Origin: Labia minor
Lineage: Eukaryota > Arthropoda > Insecta > Dermaptera > Spongiphoridae
NCBI GenBank assembly: GCA_963082975.1
Contig: OY720345.1
Location: 57,456,528 to 57,520,527 of the forward strand
DNA: 64,000 bases
Direction: 5' to 3'
A program made the translations under genes and the position numbers. Positions within the stretch are counted from its first letter, which is position 1. The number at the start of each line of letters is the position of its first letter. Of the stretch, positions 37,561-49,599 are shown piece by piece. Below the pieces are notes generated by a model. It saw nothing but the letters and a program-made list of their open reading frames with translations, searched no databases and had not been told where the DNA came from.

Positions 37561-37657
37561 TTTCATATTAATAATATTTCATCCAAAGAAGAATCAACTC
37601 TCTTGTACCATTATGATAAAAAAAAATAATTTATTAGTTTAAAATTAATCTTAAAAA

Positions 37658-39080
37658 TCTGGAGTGTCTCCACTCGACTATCTCGCAAATTTGAATTGTA
37701 TTAATTAACATATTGTAGTATATAAGTATAAAAATGCCTTTTTTTATGCTTATGTATTGGATATATTAAGATACAGAATTTTAGAAAGTTATTTGTGTGA
37801 ACACATGGCAAAGTGTATAAAAGATAGCTTTCTGAAAATTATTGTTTAAAAAAAAAACACCCAAGGAAAAACCCAGAGATCCTTTTCGTTACCCCAAGAT
37901 GGAGAGAGGGGTGGACAATTTTGCCAAGTGGCATAGGAGGGGAGAATGACCATTTACATGTTTAGACATTTTTTGGTCATTCTTGGATTGAGTGTAGGGA
38001 AGCGACTTCATCTGGCTAAGTGAGAACAAAATACAAGGATCATCGCGAGTGGAGCTGCCTGCCCAGATAAGACGACATGATACCTTGAGGAAAATATCCA
38101 AGAATCATCTTACTTGAAGTCCCAGTGTTCCCCGAACTCATAATTAATTTGAATAACACAGCTAAGTAGTCGACTATTATCTATATAAATAATTGCAATT
38201 ATTCTATGAACTAAATTCCATTCAATTTATACTCCTCTATAATTTTTCACGGTACCATTAAAATTATTTAATTTCTAATTAATTTCTTATTATCAATTGT
38301 ATCAAATAAATTCTTATATTCTTAGTAAATAAATAATTTTATAGTTGAAATTTTATAAAAAGCATTTTTCATATTGAACCTATTCAGTTTTATATTTTCC
38401 CTAATCAACCTACGCGGATTCAATTAACCCTTTTTAATTATGCAAAATTCATCCAGAGTGCTACCTATTAATTAAACTAATTTTATAACCCATTTTTTCT
38501 CATAAAATACCTTCCCTTTTTTCCTCTTATACACGACAATATATTATATTTAAATTTAATTTAATTAAAATTAATAAATATATATTAAACCAGCGCGTAT
38601 TTGACTTTTTGTGGATGACACCACGTCACGTGCTGGCGCGTGATTGGCAGTCAACGTGTTAAAAAATTTAAAAAATTAATTCCGGTAATTTCAGCGATTC
38701 AATCAAGTTGAAATTCTATATATAGCAGTTTTACACAATTTTTAATCATGTGGAAAACTATCAAACATTTACGGTTAGTTTAGAGGAAAAAAATTCAAAA
38801 CGTTGTAGGTAATGACCCTCTTCCGATTGAACTACATTTATCAAAAATTGATAGAAAACTACGAATTTTGAATAATGTCCGTGTACCAAATTTCATTATT
38901 CTATCTCAAACAGTTTTTGAGTAATCTTGTCTACAAATATATACACACACACGGACATTTTTCTCAACCTTAATGAAAATGACTCAGGGACGTTCAAAAC
39001 GTATAAAAATATCAATATCTCTACATTGAAAATTTTCGTGATCACAATACTATCTCTGGCGAGATAGTAATAAAAAGATA
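37658..39080 (+). mobile_element. H1 family, complete copy split by a solo LTR (Helentron-like)
   Basis: The left end TCTGGAGTGTCTCC is followed at 37677-37686 by ACTATCTCGC. This is the exact inverse of GCGAGATAGT in the terminal hairpin ACTATCTC-TGGC-GAGATAGT at 39049-39068. A 5' TC, a subterminal inverted repeat and a hairpin about 10 bases from the 3' end, with no CTRR, is the layout described for non-autonomous Helentrons; applying that name is inference. Internal blocks GATTGGCAGTCAACGTGTTA and AATTCCGGTAATTTCAG match the copy at 17042. Without the LTR and its duplication it is about 595 bp. No coding capacity. Confidence 0.7.
37714..38538 (+). mobile_element. Solo LTR, 825 bp, inserted in H1
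   Basis: Begins TGTAGTATATAAG and ends ACACGACA, with ATAT on both sides (37710-37713 and 38539-38542) as a 4-bp target duplication. Removing it rejoins the H1 sequence as seen in other copies. Near 38155-38170 it shares AACACAGCTAAGTAGTCGAC with the LTR at 42688, at a similar distance from the end. No second LTR or internal region remains, so it arose by LTR-LTR recombination. The minus-strand opening 37889-38101 lies inside it and is accidental. Family unassigned, Ty3/gypsy likely. Confidence 0.75.
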
Positions 39081-39639
39081 TAAAAAGATACATACAATAA
39101 TTTGAATTAGTGGATTAGAGAAGAGGATTGTATTGAAGATACTTTACGTTGGTAAAAATAATGAGTAAACAAACTTTATAGATAAAGATATAAATATTTA
39201 TAGATAAGACGGCTATAATAGGAATGAATTATTATTATTATAGCAACATCGTTAAATGAGCAATTAGATTTTAATGATAATCCTTCAAAGAAGTTATATA
39301 TAATTCATCCCTTTTATGAAAATATTTGAAAGTAAATTCATTCTAGTGGAAAATCAAATAATTTATATACTACCTAATATTATTTCATAACTTGATTCAT
39401 AGACATGATTAAGTTAAAGCGGTAAGATATTTGATGAGAATTTTTAGAAGAGAAAAAAAAATGATCTAAATATTATAATTTCAAATCCTTAATAAATAGG
39501 TCATTTGAGTTATTGGACTGGAATCGAAAATCCGAATAGAAATAAAAACAAAAAAAAAATAGTAAACTTAGTTTTGTTTTAGAGTATATATATATATATA
39601 TATAATATGATAATAATGATGATGATCAATGAATCAATT
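39081..39639. other. AT-rich DNA with (TA)n tract
   Basis: A (TA)n run lies at about 39583-39604. Nothing else recognised. Confidence 0.5.
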
Positions 39640-40030
39640 TTAAAGATAAGACGAAAGGGGTCGATTTCCCAAATCCGTACAGGCTCAGCGTTTCAATTGA
39701 ATTGCCCTCAGAGACCCATTGGCAGCAACGAGGGTAATTATTATTTTTTGGAGGTGAAGGTGTTGGAGATGAATGAATGATCCACGCAGCCGGGAATCTT
39801 CTTCGGGATAAAATGGGAATGGGAGGGATTGGGAAGGAATGGGGGCGGTAGCTGTGAGGACGGGAGGTGTGGGAGGGCACTCTCCGAGGATCGATAGCGT
39901 CGGCCTGTGGGGCGGGGGTGATGGATGACGGAGAAGGCCCGCAAATCGCCACGTCCCCTCTCTTACTCCATCCACTCATCACCATGGGGAGAAACCTCTT
40001 TCATAACATTTATTCATATCATTTGCCGGT
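39640..40030. other. GC-richer island, function unknown
   Basis: Several overlapping minus-strand openings in all three frames (39626-39985) come from G-rich, stop-poor DNA on the plus strand. Pro/Ser-rich products in every frame argue against real coding. Possible regulatory patch. Confidence 0.35.
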
Positions 40031-40741
40031 TCGTCTTCTTTAACCCCCATCTTCATAAGAATTATTTGGAAAAGGGGTAGAAACTCCATGGAAAATAAAA
40101 GGGGAACAAATATTTCTTATCGTTAATGTTCTTGGCAAATGTATTTCTTCTTTAATAAATATCCTATAAAAGCGAATATTTCCAGATGCTCAATTATGTC
40201 ATGAAAAATTTTCATTTAGAATTAATTAGAAGTTATACAGAATTATAATAAATATTAAAACATAGTCTATTTTTATTTTAATTAGGTCTTAACAAAAAAA
40301 AAAAATGAATGAATTTTAAACAAATGCAGATGAAATTATCTAATTTTTTCATATATTTTAATAAAGAGATGCAATTAATATTTAATTAATTAAGAAAATT
40401 TAAATTTTAATAGTAAATAACAATAATAAGATATTAGTTAATTTAATTGTAAAATATTAAATGATGGTTAATCATGGGTTTGTAATCTAGCATGCTATTT
40501 TTGAAATGCAAATTGTTTTGAACATTTGAACTATAAATTTATAATTTAATTAAATTTGAAAATTTCATAAGATAATGGATTAAGAGTAAACGAGGAGCCA
40601 GCAAGAAAACTGATTGTTTAGAAATGAAACTATTTTTTCATACCTTCATTACCTTTTCAATACCTTTTTAGAAATTAATACTTAAATTTTTGACAAGTTT
40701 TATGTATCGATTTGTTGATAATTTCAGGTTGAACTATAAGA
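40031..40741. other. AT-rich DNA, nothing recognised
   Basis: No coding frame or repeat family seen. Confidence 0.5.
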
Positions 40742-41160
40742 ACGAAGGCAAGTCAATAAGTACGTAACTTTTTGAATAAAACACAGTTTTTTAGATAAAA
40801 AATTATTTTATTTTTCAGCGTAGTCTACTTTGAGTTCTATACACTTCGCCCAACTTTTCTTCAATTTTTGTTATTCCTTTCAAAAAATAAGATTTATCGA
40901 GGACATCTTTGGTGCCGTTTCATTTTTATTCAGCAAAAAATAATGCTTAATGAGCAGACGAAATTCACTTTTTTCCATTTTCTTCTCAAATCTCGAGGTA
41001 GTCCGCTATTAATGGATGTCAAACAAAAACTAAAAGACCCAGCTGGTTTAAATTTCGACAAGAGTCAACTGATGATTGCCTGCTGACAGGAGCAGTGTTG
41101 CCTTTTCATTTCAGAGTCGGGAAATTCAAAAAGTCACGGACTTAATGACGTGCCCTCGTA
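40742..41160 (-). mobile_element. Mariner transposon, internally deleted (MITE-like)
   Basis: The ends are inverted: CGAAGGCAAGTCAATAAG at 40743 pairs with the reverse of CTTAATGACGTGCCCTCG ending at 41158, next to TA. On the minus strand an ATG at 40978-40976 opens MEKSEFRLLIKHYFLL, a typical mariner transposase start, running 32 codons to a stop. Close to the other end, KKSWAKCIELKVDYAEK followed by a stop is the mariner C-terminus (usual form: RW.KCI...GDY.E). Everything between, including the DD34D catalytic core, is deleted. A related end lies at 1507. Confidence 0.85.
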
Positions 41161-42687
41161 ATTTCAATAAATATATAAACGTTTAAGAACCCTATTAAAA
41201 AAACCATAGAATTTATGAAAGAGAATGAACTACGAGTAAATAAAAAGAAGAAAGTAAAGAAAGTAAAAAAGATGTCATTTAATTAATTCTCTTATATATG
41301 AATAAAAATAATTAATAAATAAAATATATAGATAATAATATCATCGATTCTCAAATGAGATTTAACGATCCTCAAGTTTTTATAGATTTATTTTCTATAG
41401 AATCTAATAAAGTTTTAAAATGAATTCTAATAGCAATGGAGATAATGTATAATGTATATATGATCAAATAAATATGTTAGACATCGCATTAAAATGAGGT
41501 TGTCATCATAATCAATTGATTAAACATGATCTAATGACATTTTTAAAATATTTTGAACTTCTTTCACGAAACCACACCATACTAGTTTTGTATCGAATAA
41601 AAAATTATTCTTTTAATATTTAAGAAAGAAATTCTTAAAAGAAAAAATAATATCTAAAGATTTCATTTTTCTTTATTTCAACTATATCTAAAAAAAATAA
41701 TAAATTCTAAATTCATAAATAAGATCAATATTTCAATTAAATATTAATAAAAATCTTAGATATTATCAGAGAACAAAACAACCCACACTAATCGAAAATG
41801 AAATGAAGAAATTCCCTGTCTAATAAACAAAGTTGTAAAATTTTTGGTTTAATTTATACACTATCATAAAAGTAGAAAGAGTAGATGTTTAAATCACTAT
41901 CTCAAGATTCATTTGATATACAACAAAAAAAATAAATAAATAAATAAATAAAGTTTATCTTAAGATTATCAAAGTTTCATTTATAAAAAGTATATAGATA
42001 TTATAAAAGTATGTTCAGTTTTTTATAAGGCTTTATTATTTGTATTTATAATAAGAACATAAATTATCTAATATGGTTTTTTATTTTCAAAAATATAATG
42101 TGGGTGGAATGACTCACAAGGATAAATATTCATTAAAGTAATGAAGAGTATGAATGTCAAATGTCATCATCTTTAAATTGGAGTTACAATATACTATACT
42201 TATTAAGTAGGACTCGTGTGAAGATTAGACATCTAGATATATGAAAATTGCCTGGGGCTTGGAATGACACGTGTTGCAAATCATGACAGAACTTTGTTAT
42301 CATTTATTGATTCCAACCCCTACCACTACCCACCACCACTCCACTCGAACATTTCAAGCATCTCTTTTATAGCAGTATGATAACAAATTCAAAAGTAAGA
42401 ATAAGATAATACAAATTTCGCTCCCCTGCAATCTGTGAAGACTATATATATATAATAAAAGAAATATTATAGAATCATTCATTAAACTAACTAAAAAAAA
42501 AAAAATTTTGAAAATAGAGAATGATCAAGAAGAAATTAAGATGCAAAAATCTTGCTTGTATGTATGCTTGATTCTCCAATCTGGAATACAAGAAGAGTTG
42601 GGAATATCGATCTTCTGTTTATTTCTCCAGATCAGATATTTCATAGACTACAATATTTTAAATTAGTTTTAACTATTCCATGTATAT
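41161..42687. other. AT-rich DNA, no gene seen
   Basis: Simple AT sequence with an (AAAT)n tract near 41929-41952. A small GC-richer patch at 42240-42360 has no open frame. Confidence 0.45.
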
Positions 42688-43370
42688 TGTAATATATAGG
42701 CATAAAAATGTCCTTTATTAGAGAAAAATAGTGACAATAATATAAAATCACATTTATAACAGACATTGACATCCTCAAGTTCTCACCCTCCATAAATTAA
42801 ATTCGTAAAACTTTAATAGAACAAAAAGACCGAAAAATAAATATTGTCACTTGATGAAAAGAAAATATTTCATGAATTCTTTTTTTTTGAAAAATTATAA
42901 ATTACTTGACATATGGTTATCAATATTTGAGGGAAATGACCAAGGAGCATATGTCTATAAGAGGTGGTGAGTTAGTTGAAAGTTATCAGAGACGACTTGA
43001 AGGGAATAAATAGTTTTGCAGGGAAGGACAATTTTTACTTAGTCTTCATAAGAGATTGGAGAGAGACGAAATCATCCCTAAGTGGATTTCAGTCGCGACA
43101 GCCTACAGCCGATATCTCATTGTAACCTGAAGAATTAACTGAAGACTCCCTGTCTCTATTTTCTTCAACTATTCATACTTATAATACAGCTAAGAGGTCG
43201 ACCCTTATTAAAATTACAATTGCTAGTTAATTCTAAATTTAATTTAATTTTTACTATTAAATCCTTAACTTTATTTTAAAATCCATTATCTCTTAATAAT
43301 TTCTATGATACCAATTATTATTATGTTAAATTCTTTTATTATTAAATATTTAATTTTATCTTATACGACA
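42688..43370 (+). mobile_element. Solo LTR, 683 bp
   Basis: Begins TGTAATATATAGG and ends TTATACGACA, flanked by ATAT (42684-42687 and 43371-43374). It shares with the LTR at 37714 the start, the block ACAGCTAAGAGGTCGAC near 43189-43202, and the ending CGACA, but the middle is strongly diverged. Probably a sister subfamily. No internal retrotransposon region adjacent. Confidence 0.7.
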
Positions 43371-43444
43371 ATATATACAATATGAGTTTGAGAGATAATA
43401 AATTTAAATTTCAATTAAATTTTTAATTATCATATTTCAGATAA

Positions 43445-43698
43445 GTAAAGGAGAAAGCACTGTTTATATTTACAACCGGTATTGGTAGGCAAAACCGAAG
43501 GATGTTGACAATGGAAAGATGCTGTGATAAGGAGAAACAAAGAATGTTCTCAATACCTGAGATTAATTTTAAAATAACATTTTAATGGAAAAAGTCCAAA
43601 TTTTTTCCACGAACAAATCAGCCTTCACAGCCATACACTACACAATTAGTAACCATGCTTGTTTCTAGCAGCTGACGTCACGATGCTTTCTTCTATAG
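43445..43698 (+). mobile_element. MITE family M, copy 1
   Basis: Shares with 53099 and 54667 the order AGGAGAAAGCACTGTTTATA, CCGGTATTGGTAGGC, GATGTTGACAATGG, ACCATGCTTGTTTCTAGCAG and a closing TTTCTTCTATAG. The ends form a short inverted repeat (AGGAGAAAGC versus GCTTTCTTCT). It carries a TGACGTCA at 43673. About 254 bp, non-coding. Confidence 0.75.
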
Positions 43699-44846
43699 AG
43701 AAAAAATATAATACCCATAATTGTTTATGACATGTTTGAATATGAATTAATCTCATATACCTTTATTTAGTTATTTAATAAATAAAGATTTGTAAACATT
43801 CTGATAATGAGTAAATAAATAGTAGGATTATATTTTTTTGAAAAAGAAAAAATAACGAGAGCTTTAAATCCATTTATTTATTTTCATAATCTCATTTTTT
43901 TCATAATTTAACATCTAGAGTTATGTTCAATCTTCCTGTATGCAGGTGTTTTGTTTATTATATTCTCTTTTTTATATCAACCATAAATTAATTTGATTCA
44001 TTTGATTGAACTTTATTCAATTCATTATATCAACTACATATCGACCATTTAAGATAATACTCTAATTGAGATCAAAATTGATTTTGATAATTTAATCCAA
44101 TTATTGCTTTATTCTAAACCACTTAACGAAAATGATAAAATATTATATTATCATATATATAATAAAACAAAAATAAATAAGTACATATGTCTTTAATTAA
44201 GAATTAACATATCTATTCATTTATATGTTTATTTATTTAATTTTTCAATGATTCATTATAAAGTGTAAACAATGAATTTAAATTCATCTCCATATCGAAA
44301 CAGGAAACATTTCTTATGTTACTTCTTCATTAATATATCTGTGAAAAAGAGAATAAAATTGAATTGAACTTTTTTTTTTTGTTATCTGAACAAATTGTAT
44401 TCAAATTGTAAAGAAATAAAAAATAAATTCAAATTAAAAAATTAATTATTCAAATCATTTAAAATTAACATTTCAATTTAATAAAGAACAATATTTACAG
44501 AGAGATTGTATTCAATTCTCTCTTTTCAATTAAATAATAAATAAACTGAATTCAATTGTATATTAAATTAATTATTAAATTAAATAATTAATATATAGAG
44601 GAAAAAAAATATTTTTGAAAATGTTTATAAGTAAAAAAAAAAATAAATAAAAAAATAGACCTTTTGTACATAAACAAATGTAAAATATAAATATGATTTT
44701 TCAAATTTATTATTGATCAAATTCTAGAATAGGAATAATATAATAGTAGTGAGTTTCACTTATTAAAGTAAAAAAATGGCAAATAATCTTAATTTGCAAG
44801 TACTTAACTGTCGAATAAAATATAAGTAGATGTTTTATGATGATAT
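43699..44846. other. AT-rich DNA, nothing recognised
   Basis: No coding frame or repeat match seen. Confidence 0.5.
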
Positions 44847-44854
44847 GTTTATCC

Positions 44855-45170
44855 CAGGGGTCGGCAACATGCGGCTCGCGAGCCGCATATGGCTCTTTCG
44901 ATGTCAAGATGTAACTCTCCAGGTTCATGCACAAATATTATATTATTTTATTTTTAAAACTCAAAATATTATATTGCAATAAAAATATATAATGCAAAAA
45001 ATATTTAACAGAGATAAATTTATTCATTGTAAATCAAAAATCATATGTATATATAATCTTAATTAAATGTCATAATTATAAAACAAAAATGTTAGTGGCC
45101 TTTTAAAAATTTGAAAATTTTGTAAATTGTAACTATTGGCTCTTCCATCTCAAAATGTTGCCGTCCACTG
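44855..45170. mobile_element. hAT-type MITE with 8-bp target duplication
   Basis: Starts CAGGGGTCGGCAACATGCGG followed by CTCGCGAGCCGCATATGGCT, and ends GTTGCCGTCCACTG, the inverted terminus. Flanking octamers GTTTATCC (44847-44854) and GTTTATCA (45171-45178) match at 7 of 8 positions. The 316-bp body lacks transposase. The minus-strand opening 44710-44934 is a translation of the hAT terminus and not a gene. Confidence 0.92.
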
Positions 45171-45178
45171 GTTTATCA

Positions 45179-46682
45179 AAATGGTCGAGTTATCAATGGG
45201 CGGAGGGGGATAACAAATGAAGAATAATTATTTGCTTCAATTTTATGATTTTCAAAACTTGGTGGATTACAAGAAAAGATAAGAGAGGTATAACTTTGAC
45301 ATGTATTTGCCATTGAAGAGATAAAGACGCTGAAAATAAATAGGAGAAAGGGATGGAATAGAAGGGGGGATCGAGAGAATAATATTAAGTGAGAAAAAGG
45401 CATTTGTCATTTATTAGGTAGGTCATCGTGGATGCCGATGTAAATGTCTTTCCATTAAAAAAATGAGATTCTTATTTTTTTGCGCACTTCATAAACAAAT
45501 TCACATTTCAATATTCGAAAAATTCCATTTCCCTTTATTTTTTGACGATTGAGGGTAGAAACTTTTATTTTCACATCTCAATAGAATATATATCATCAAT
45601 ATAAAAATGTTAACAAGATTGAAATGATATATAATTTTTGGTATTTGACAATTATTAAGAGTGCATTCAAACTAATGATAAATTAAATACCTATTTAATT
45701 AATTTCAATATTAAAAGAAATATAATTTTAATTATTATTTTAATGGAGTAATTTTAATTAGTTCAAAAACAAGATTTGATTATATTCTCTCTTCCAGTTT
45801 ATATAATAATTACTTTATATTTGGAGAACTACTATATAACTAAATTAAGAGGCTATGAAACATTTTGAAAGGTTTTTTGACACTGAACTTAACTAAGGCC
45901 GAACAACCCTTCCTTGGAAATTATTTAACCCTCCCTCTGACTAACAATAAGTTATATTCAAATTTTTTATATTCTTCTAATTGTCAATAAAAATATTTAT
46001 AATATTATTTGATACAATCAGAAAACAATTGAATATTGGAAGGGAATTTTAAAAATTGTTACACTAAAATTGTTCAATTTATTCATAATCTTAATATTTA
46101 ATCTAAATCTTAATAGCCATTAATCGATAAAACATGCTTAAAAATTATAAGAATATTTGAATATGCTATATCCCAAAGAAACATATATCTCAAATATAGA
46201 ATTGCAACACGATTGAGTATATAATTTTTCTTCATGACTGACCAAACACAAACTAAAAATGTTTTTTGGACTCATGTATATTTCTGTTGAAATATCGGAT
46301 TTTATTTTATTTGTTTATTTATTTATTTTTGATTCAAAACAAAACTTTCTTTTTTATACATTTGCTTATCATATAAATGAAAGTAAAAAAAAATGATGTT
46401 TTTTAGAAATGGTATGGACCCTTCCTTGGAAAGTATACACATATGGATAGATATAAACAAGTTTGTTTTTCTTAGATCTTGATAAATTTTACGGGTAAGA
46501 ATAAACAGTTTCACACACAGCCTCTGTGGTAAGATTAAATATTAATACAATCAAAAAGTAATTATGTGTATTATAAATTTTAAAATAAAAAATATTTTTT
46601 TTTTAAGAATTTCCTAAATAGTTATTTTAAAATTTAATTAATATAAAATCTTAAATAGCTATTAAATATTATTATTATATTG
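45179..46682. other. AT-rich DNA, no gene seen
   Basis: Minus-strand openings at 45176-45403 and 46323-46514 show no family resemblance. No repeats recognised. Confidence 0.45.
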
Positions 46683-46985
46683 TGTTATTATAAATGAAAA
46701 CAATTTCATAAAAACAGAAAATATTTTTTTTTTTTAATAAAAAATAAGTAATTTAAATTTATATAATTTTATTATTAATTAACGTATGGATTTTTATAGG
46801 AAAATAAATGTTTATTTTATTATTATTATTATTATTATTTATATTATGTTATTATAAATGAAAATGATTTCATAAAAACAAAAAATATTTTTTTTTTAAA
46901 TAAAAGTAAGTAATTTAAATTTAGATAATTTTATTATCAATTAATGTATTCATTTTTAGAGGGAAATAAATATTTACGTTAGTTT
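46683..46985. repeat. Tandem duplication, period 164 bp, with (ATT)n
   Basis: TGTTATTATAAATGAAAA occurs at 46683 and 46847. Both copies continue TTTCATAAAAACA, a T-run, AAGTAATTTAAATTTA, ATAATTTTATTAT, and a GGAAATAAAT-like block. An (ATT)n microsatellite at about 46818-46840 separates them and may have mediated the duplication. Confidence 0.85.
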
Positions 46986-47869
46986 TTTTTTTAAATACTT
47001 GTAATCTCCTTCATAAACATGGATTTATGTTTTACTTTAATTGATTGAGATTCGGGCGATTTCAAACATTGTCTTAATTCTAAGAAAATATTAACTTTGT
47101 TAAAAGCATTAGTATGTGTAACCAAACTTTGATAGTTTCAAAGAGAATGAAAATAAACGAACGTTTTTTTTAACGACCATCAATCATTCGTTGTGCATAA
47201 CAACCAACAGAAGAGAATAATTAATTTCTTAATAGAAAAATTTACCTTATTTTTTACTTTTATAATTCATTAAATTGATTAATAAAATAAATTGAAAATT
47301 ATCAATTGAAAAATTATCACGAACTTCGTCGAACTTACATAATTTCAAATAAAATAAAATTTTCTTAAGATACAATGTGCTATATTTTCAGTACAACAGT
47401 TCTCAAGTTATGTTATGACAGTTGTTCCATCATTTTAATAAACGTAATGCATCACTTGTTATTGAAAAGTTATGGAAAGGAATATGAATTAACTTCAAGT
47501 AAAAAAAATAAACAAATGGAAATTGGTTTATTTTGTTCTTTTTTTTTTTGTTTAAATTTTATATTTGAAAGTAATGATGATGGAAAAGAACATTTGCTGA
47601 AATTTCGGATGAAAATAAAACGTAAAAAAAAAAAATAAATAAATAAAAAGTAAAACAAAATTGTAAATTAAAGACAAGTTGAACAGATAAAGTTTAAGGA
47701 AATTCGAAATGTGAGCTTACAATCTTTTTAGGCATTTGGAAAGAAGAGTCTTCTTTAGCCCATTTGCTTATTTCTAGTGTTCTAAAGCAGTTCAAGTTTT
47801 GTCATTAAGTATACTTCTATACTCAACTAAAATACATAAATAGCATAGCTAATAAAGTGTAAACGCCCT
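46986..47869. other. AT-rich DNA, no gene seen
   Basis: Openings on opposite strands overlap at 47375-47658 across A- and T-runs, which argues against coding. Nothing recognised. Confidence 0.45.
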
Positions 47870-48370
47870 TACCCTCTCCCTTGTTTCCACGAAGTCCACG
47901 TGCTTTATCGTCAGGCCATTTTCTAAATTAAAACCAACTCCCGCCCGACAGACAAGAGAAGAGATAAAGAGAAAGCCTACCAAAGTGATGGGCAAAATAT
48001 TTGTTCGCCACGTGCATTCCCTTCCCCTCCCTTTTCATCCGCATTCACACAATTTACTATTACAATCAAACAAGGTATCTGGATATAGTTTATTTGCAAT
48101 CGGGGAATTCACCTTCAGTTTTTTTTTTCGATTTCCATTTCCCCCCTCCATTCATCACCACTCTACCAATTGGATTTGTGCTTTCGAGAAGGGTTAGTCC
48201 TACGTCCAATATTTAATGTCACTCGGCTTATTAAAATCAACAAATTCGATTTGGAAGGATCTTGTTCATTTAAAGGAATGCTTGCCAACACCACCCTATT
48301 TACTGTCAATCTCAGAAAGGAAAAGGGGAGAAGATTGCCACTCACAAATGAAGATTGCATAAATCTCATT
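47870..48370. other. GC-richer island with overlapping accidental frames
   Basis: Five openings between 47985 and 48487 overlap in several frames on both strands. None shows a domain. The complex sequence and raised GC make it a candidate regulatory patch. Confidence 0.35.
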
Positions 48371-48439
48371 AAATTGTTTTGAAGGTGATAATATCCTGAC
48401 AATGAAAAATTGTTTATATATTTCTTTATAATGTTCAAG

Positions 48440-48600
48440 AACCTGGAACACCGAGCTATCGCTCGACCCTTTAACAAATTTATACAATTTATTATTATAA
48501 ACTTTAAAAATATTACAATTTTTTAATTCTTTATTACAATTGTTAAATGGGTTTTCTAAAAATGACCCATTAAAAATTTGTTTCCTAAATTGGTATAAAT
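48440..48600 (-). mobile_element. H2 family, hairpin 3' end (minus orientation)
   Basis: CCTGGAACACCGAGCTATCG then CTCGACCCTTTAAC is the reverse of the H2 end at 20115-20140. The stem is CGAGC / GCTCG at 48452-48465. The adjacent AAATGGG...TGACCCATTAAAAATTTG is shared with the copy at 62988, so the two form a subfamily. This may be the distal end of the fragment at 49600-50018, but the intervening 1 kb does not resemble H2. Confidence 0.65.
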
Positions 48601-49599
48601 TAATTAAAATAACTTGATTTTCATTTCACTATGAAAAATATTTTCAAATTTACTTGATAAAATATTTGATCCAATATTATATAATATAAATATATATGAT
48701 GTTTGGACAAGCCGAAACAAAATAAAATATTGTTGAGCCTGTCGGATCACCTGGGCCACTAGTGAAGGAGTTAAAAAAAGAATTCTTAACTCTTTCACAC
48801 GTTATAATATTTAATGAAAAGAAAATTAATATAAAATAAAAATAAAAAATGCAATTGATATAAAAATTAAAAGGAGATAATCCTTAGAATTTACAAATTA
48901 AATATAAAAATAATGAGGAATAAATGCTAACTAGTGCTTAGCTAAAACAAAACAAGTTTACAAAAATTGAATAATAATAATACCTCAACACAGTTTACAA
49001 AGAACGTGGTCAACAACAAATCTAAAAATGGAAAATTCACAGCTAAAAAGCTAAAAGCATGTGTACAACAACGAGTCCAAAAAGCAAGTGGATGCGACCA
49101 ACTCTCGAAACCAAGGGAAGTAGCCCTTGGCCAAAATCGACCATGCGACAAGGTGTAAGGAATCACGTGACCCTTTTTTCCAGACCACCCGTTGCTACCA
49201 AATTAAATGACCATGTGTTGACTTATATATACAAAAAAACTATATATAAAAATAAAAACTAATAAAATTATATAAAAAATAAATTCATAATAAAATAACT
49301 AAATCTAAATCAGGGAGAGGCTTTAACAATGTTTTAATTAGATGGCTTCAGTTTTATATTTTTCAAAGTAGCAATAACTTATAGTGTTTCGACCAAGGAT
49401 TACTACTAATAATAATATAAATTCTGAAATTATATTTACACTTGTCTATATTTTAATTAAGAAATGAGTTATATTTTTTTCTTTTTATTTATAATAATCA
49501 AATATAATTTATATATGATTTATAATTTAATCTAAAAAACATTTTAATTAATATAATATAATTTATTTAATATTATTAGATCAAATTTATTCAACAATT
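48601..49599. other. Unassigned insertion or spacer between two H2 fragments
   Basis: AT-rich, with GC-richer blocks at 48735-48785 and 49040-49190 (for example GTGGATGCGACCAACTCTCG). Overlapping openings on both strands have no domain. It could be sequence captured inside an H2 element or unrelated DNA. Confidence 0.35.

Noticed and set aside
39626..39985. Three overlapping minus-strand openings (67-119 codons)
   Set aside because: All three frames are open over the same G-rich DNA with Pro/Ser-rich products, which marks a composition effect rather than coding.
44710..44934. 74-codon minus-strand opening
   Set aside because: The conserved-looking part is a translation of the hAT terminal repeat at 44855.
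47985..48487. Five overlapping ORFs as exons
   Set aside because: They lie in different frames on both strands with no domain or splice pattern.
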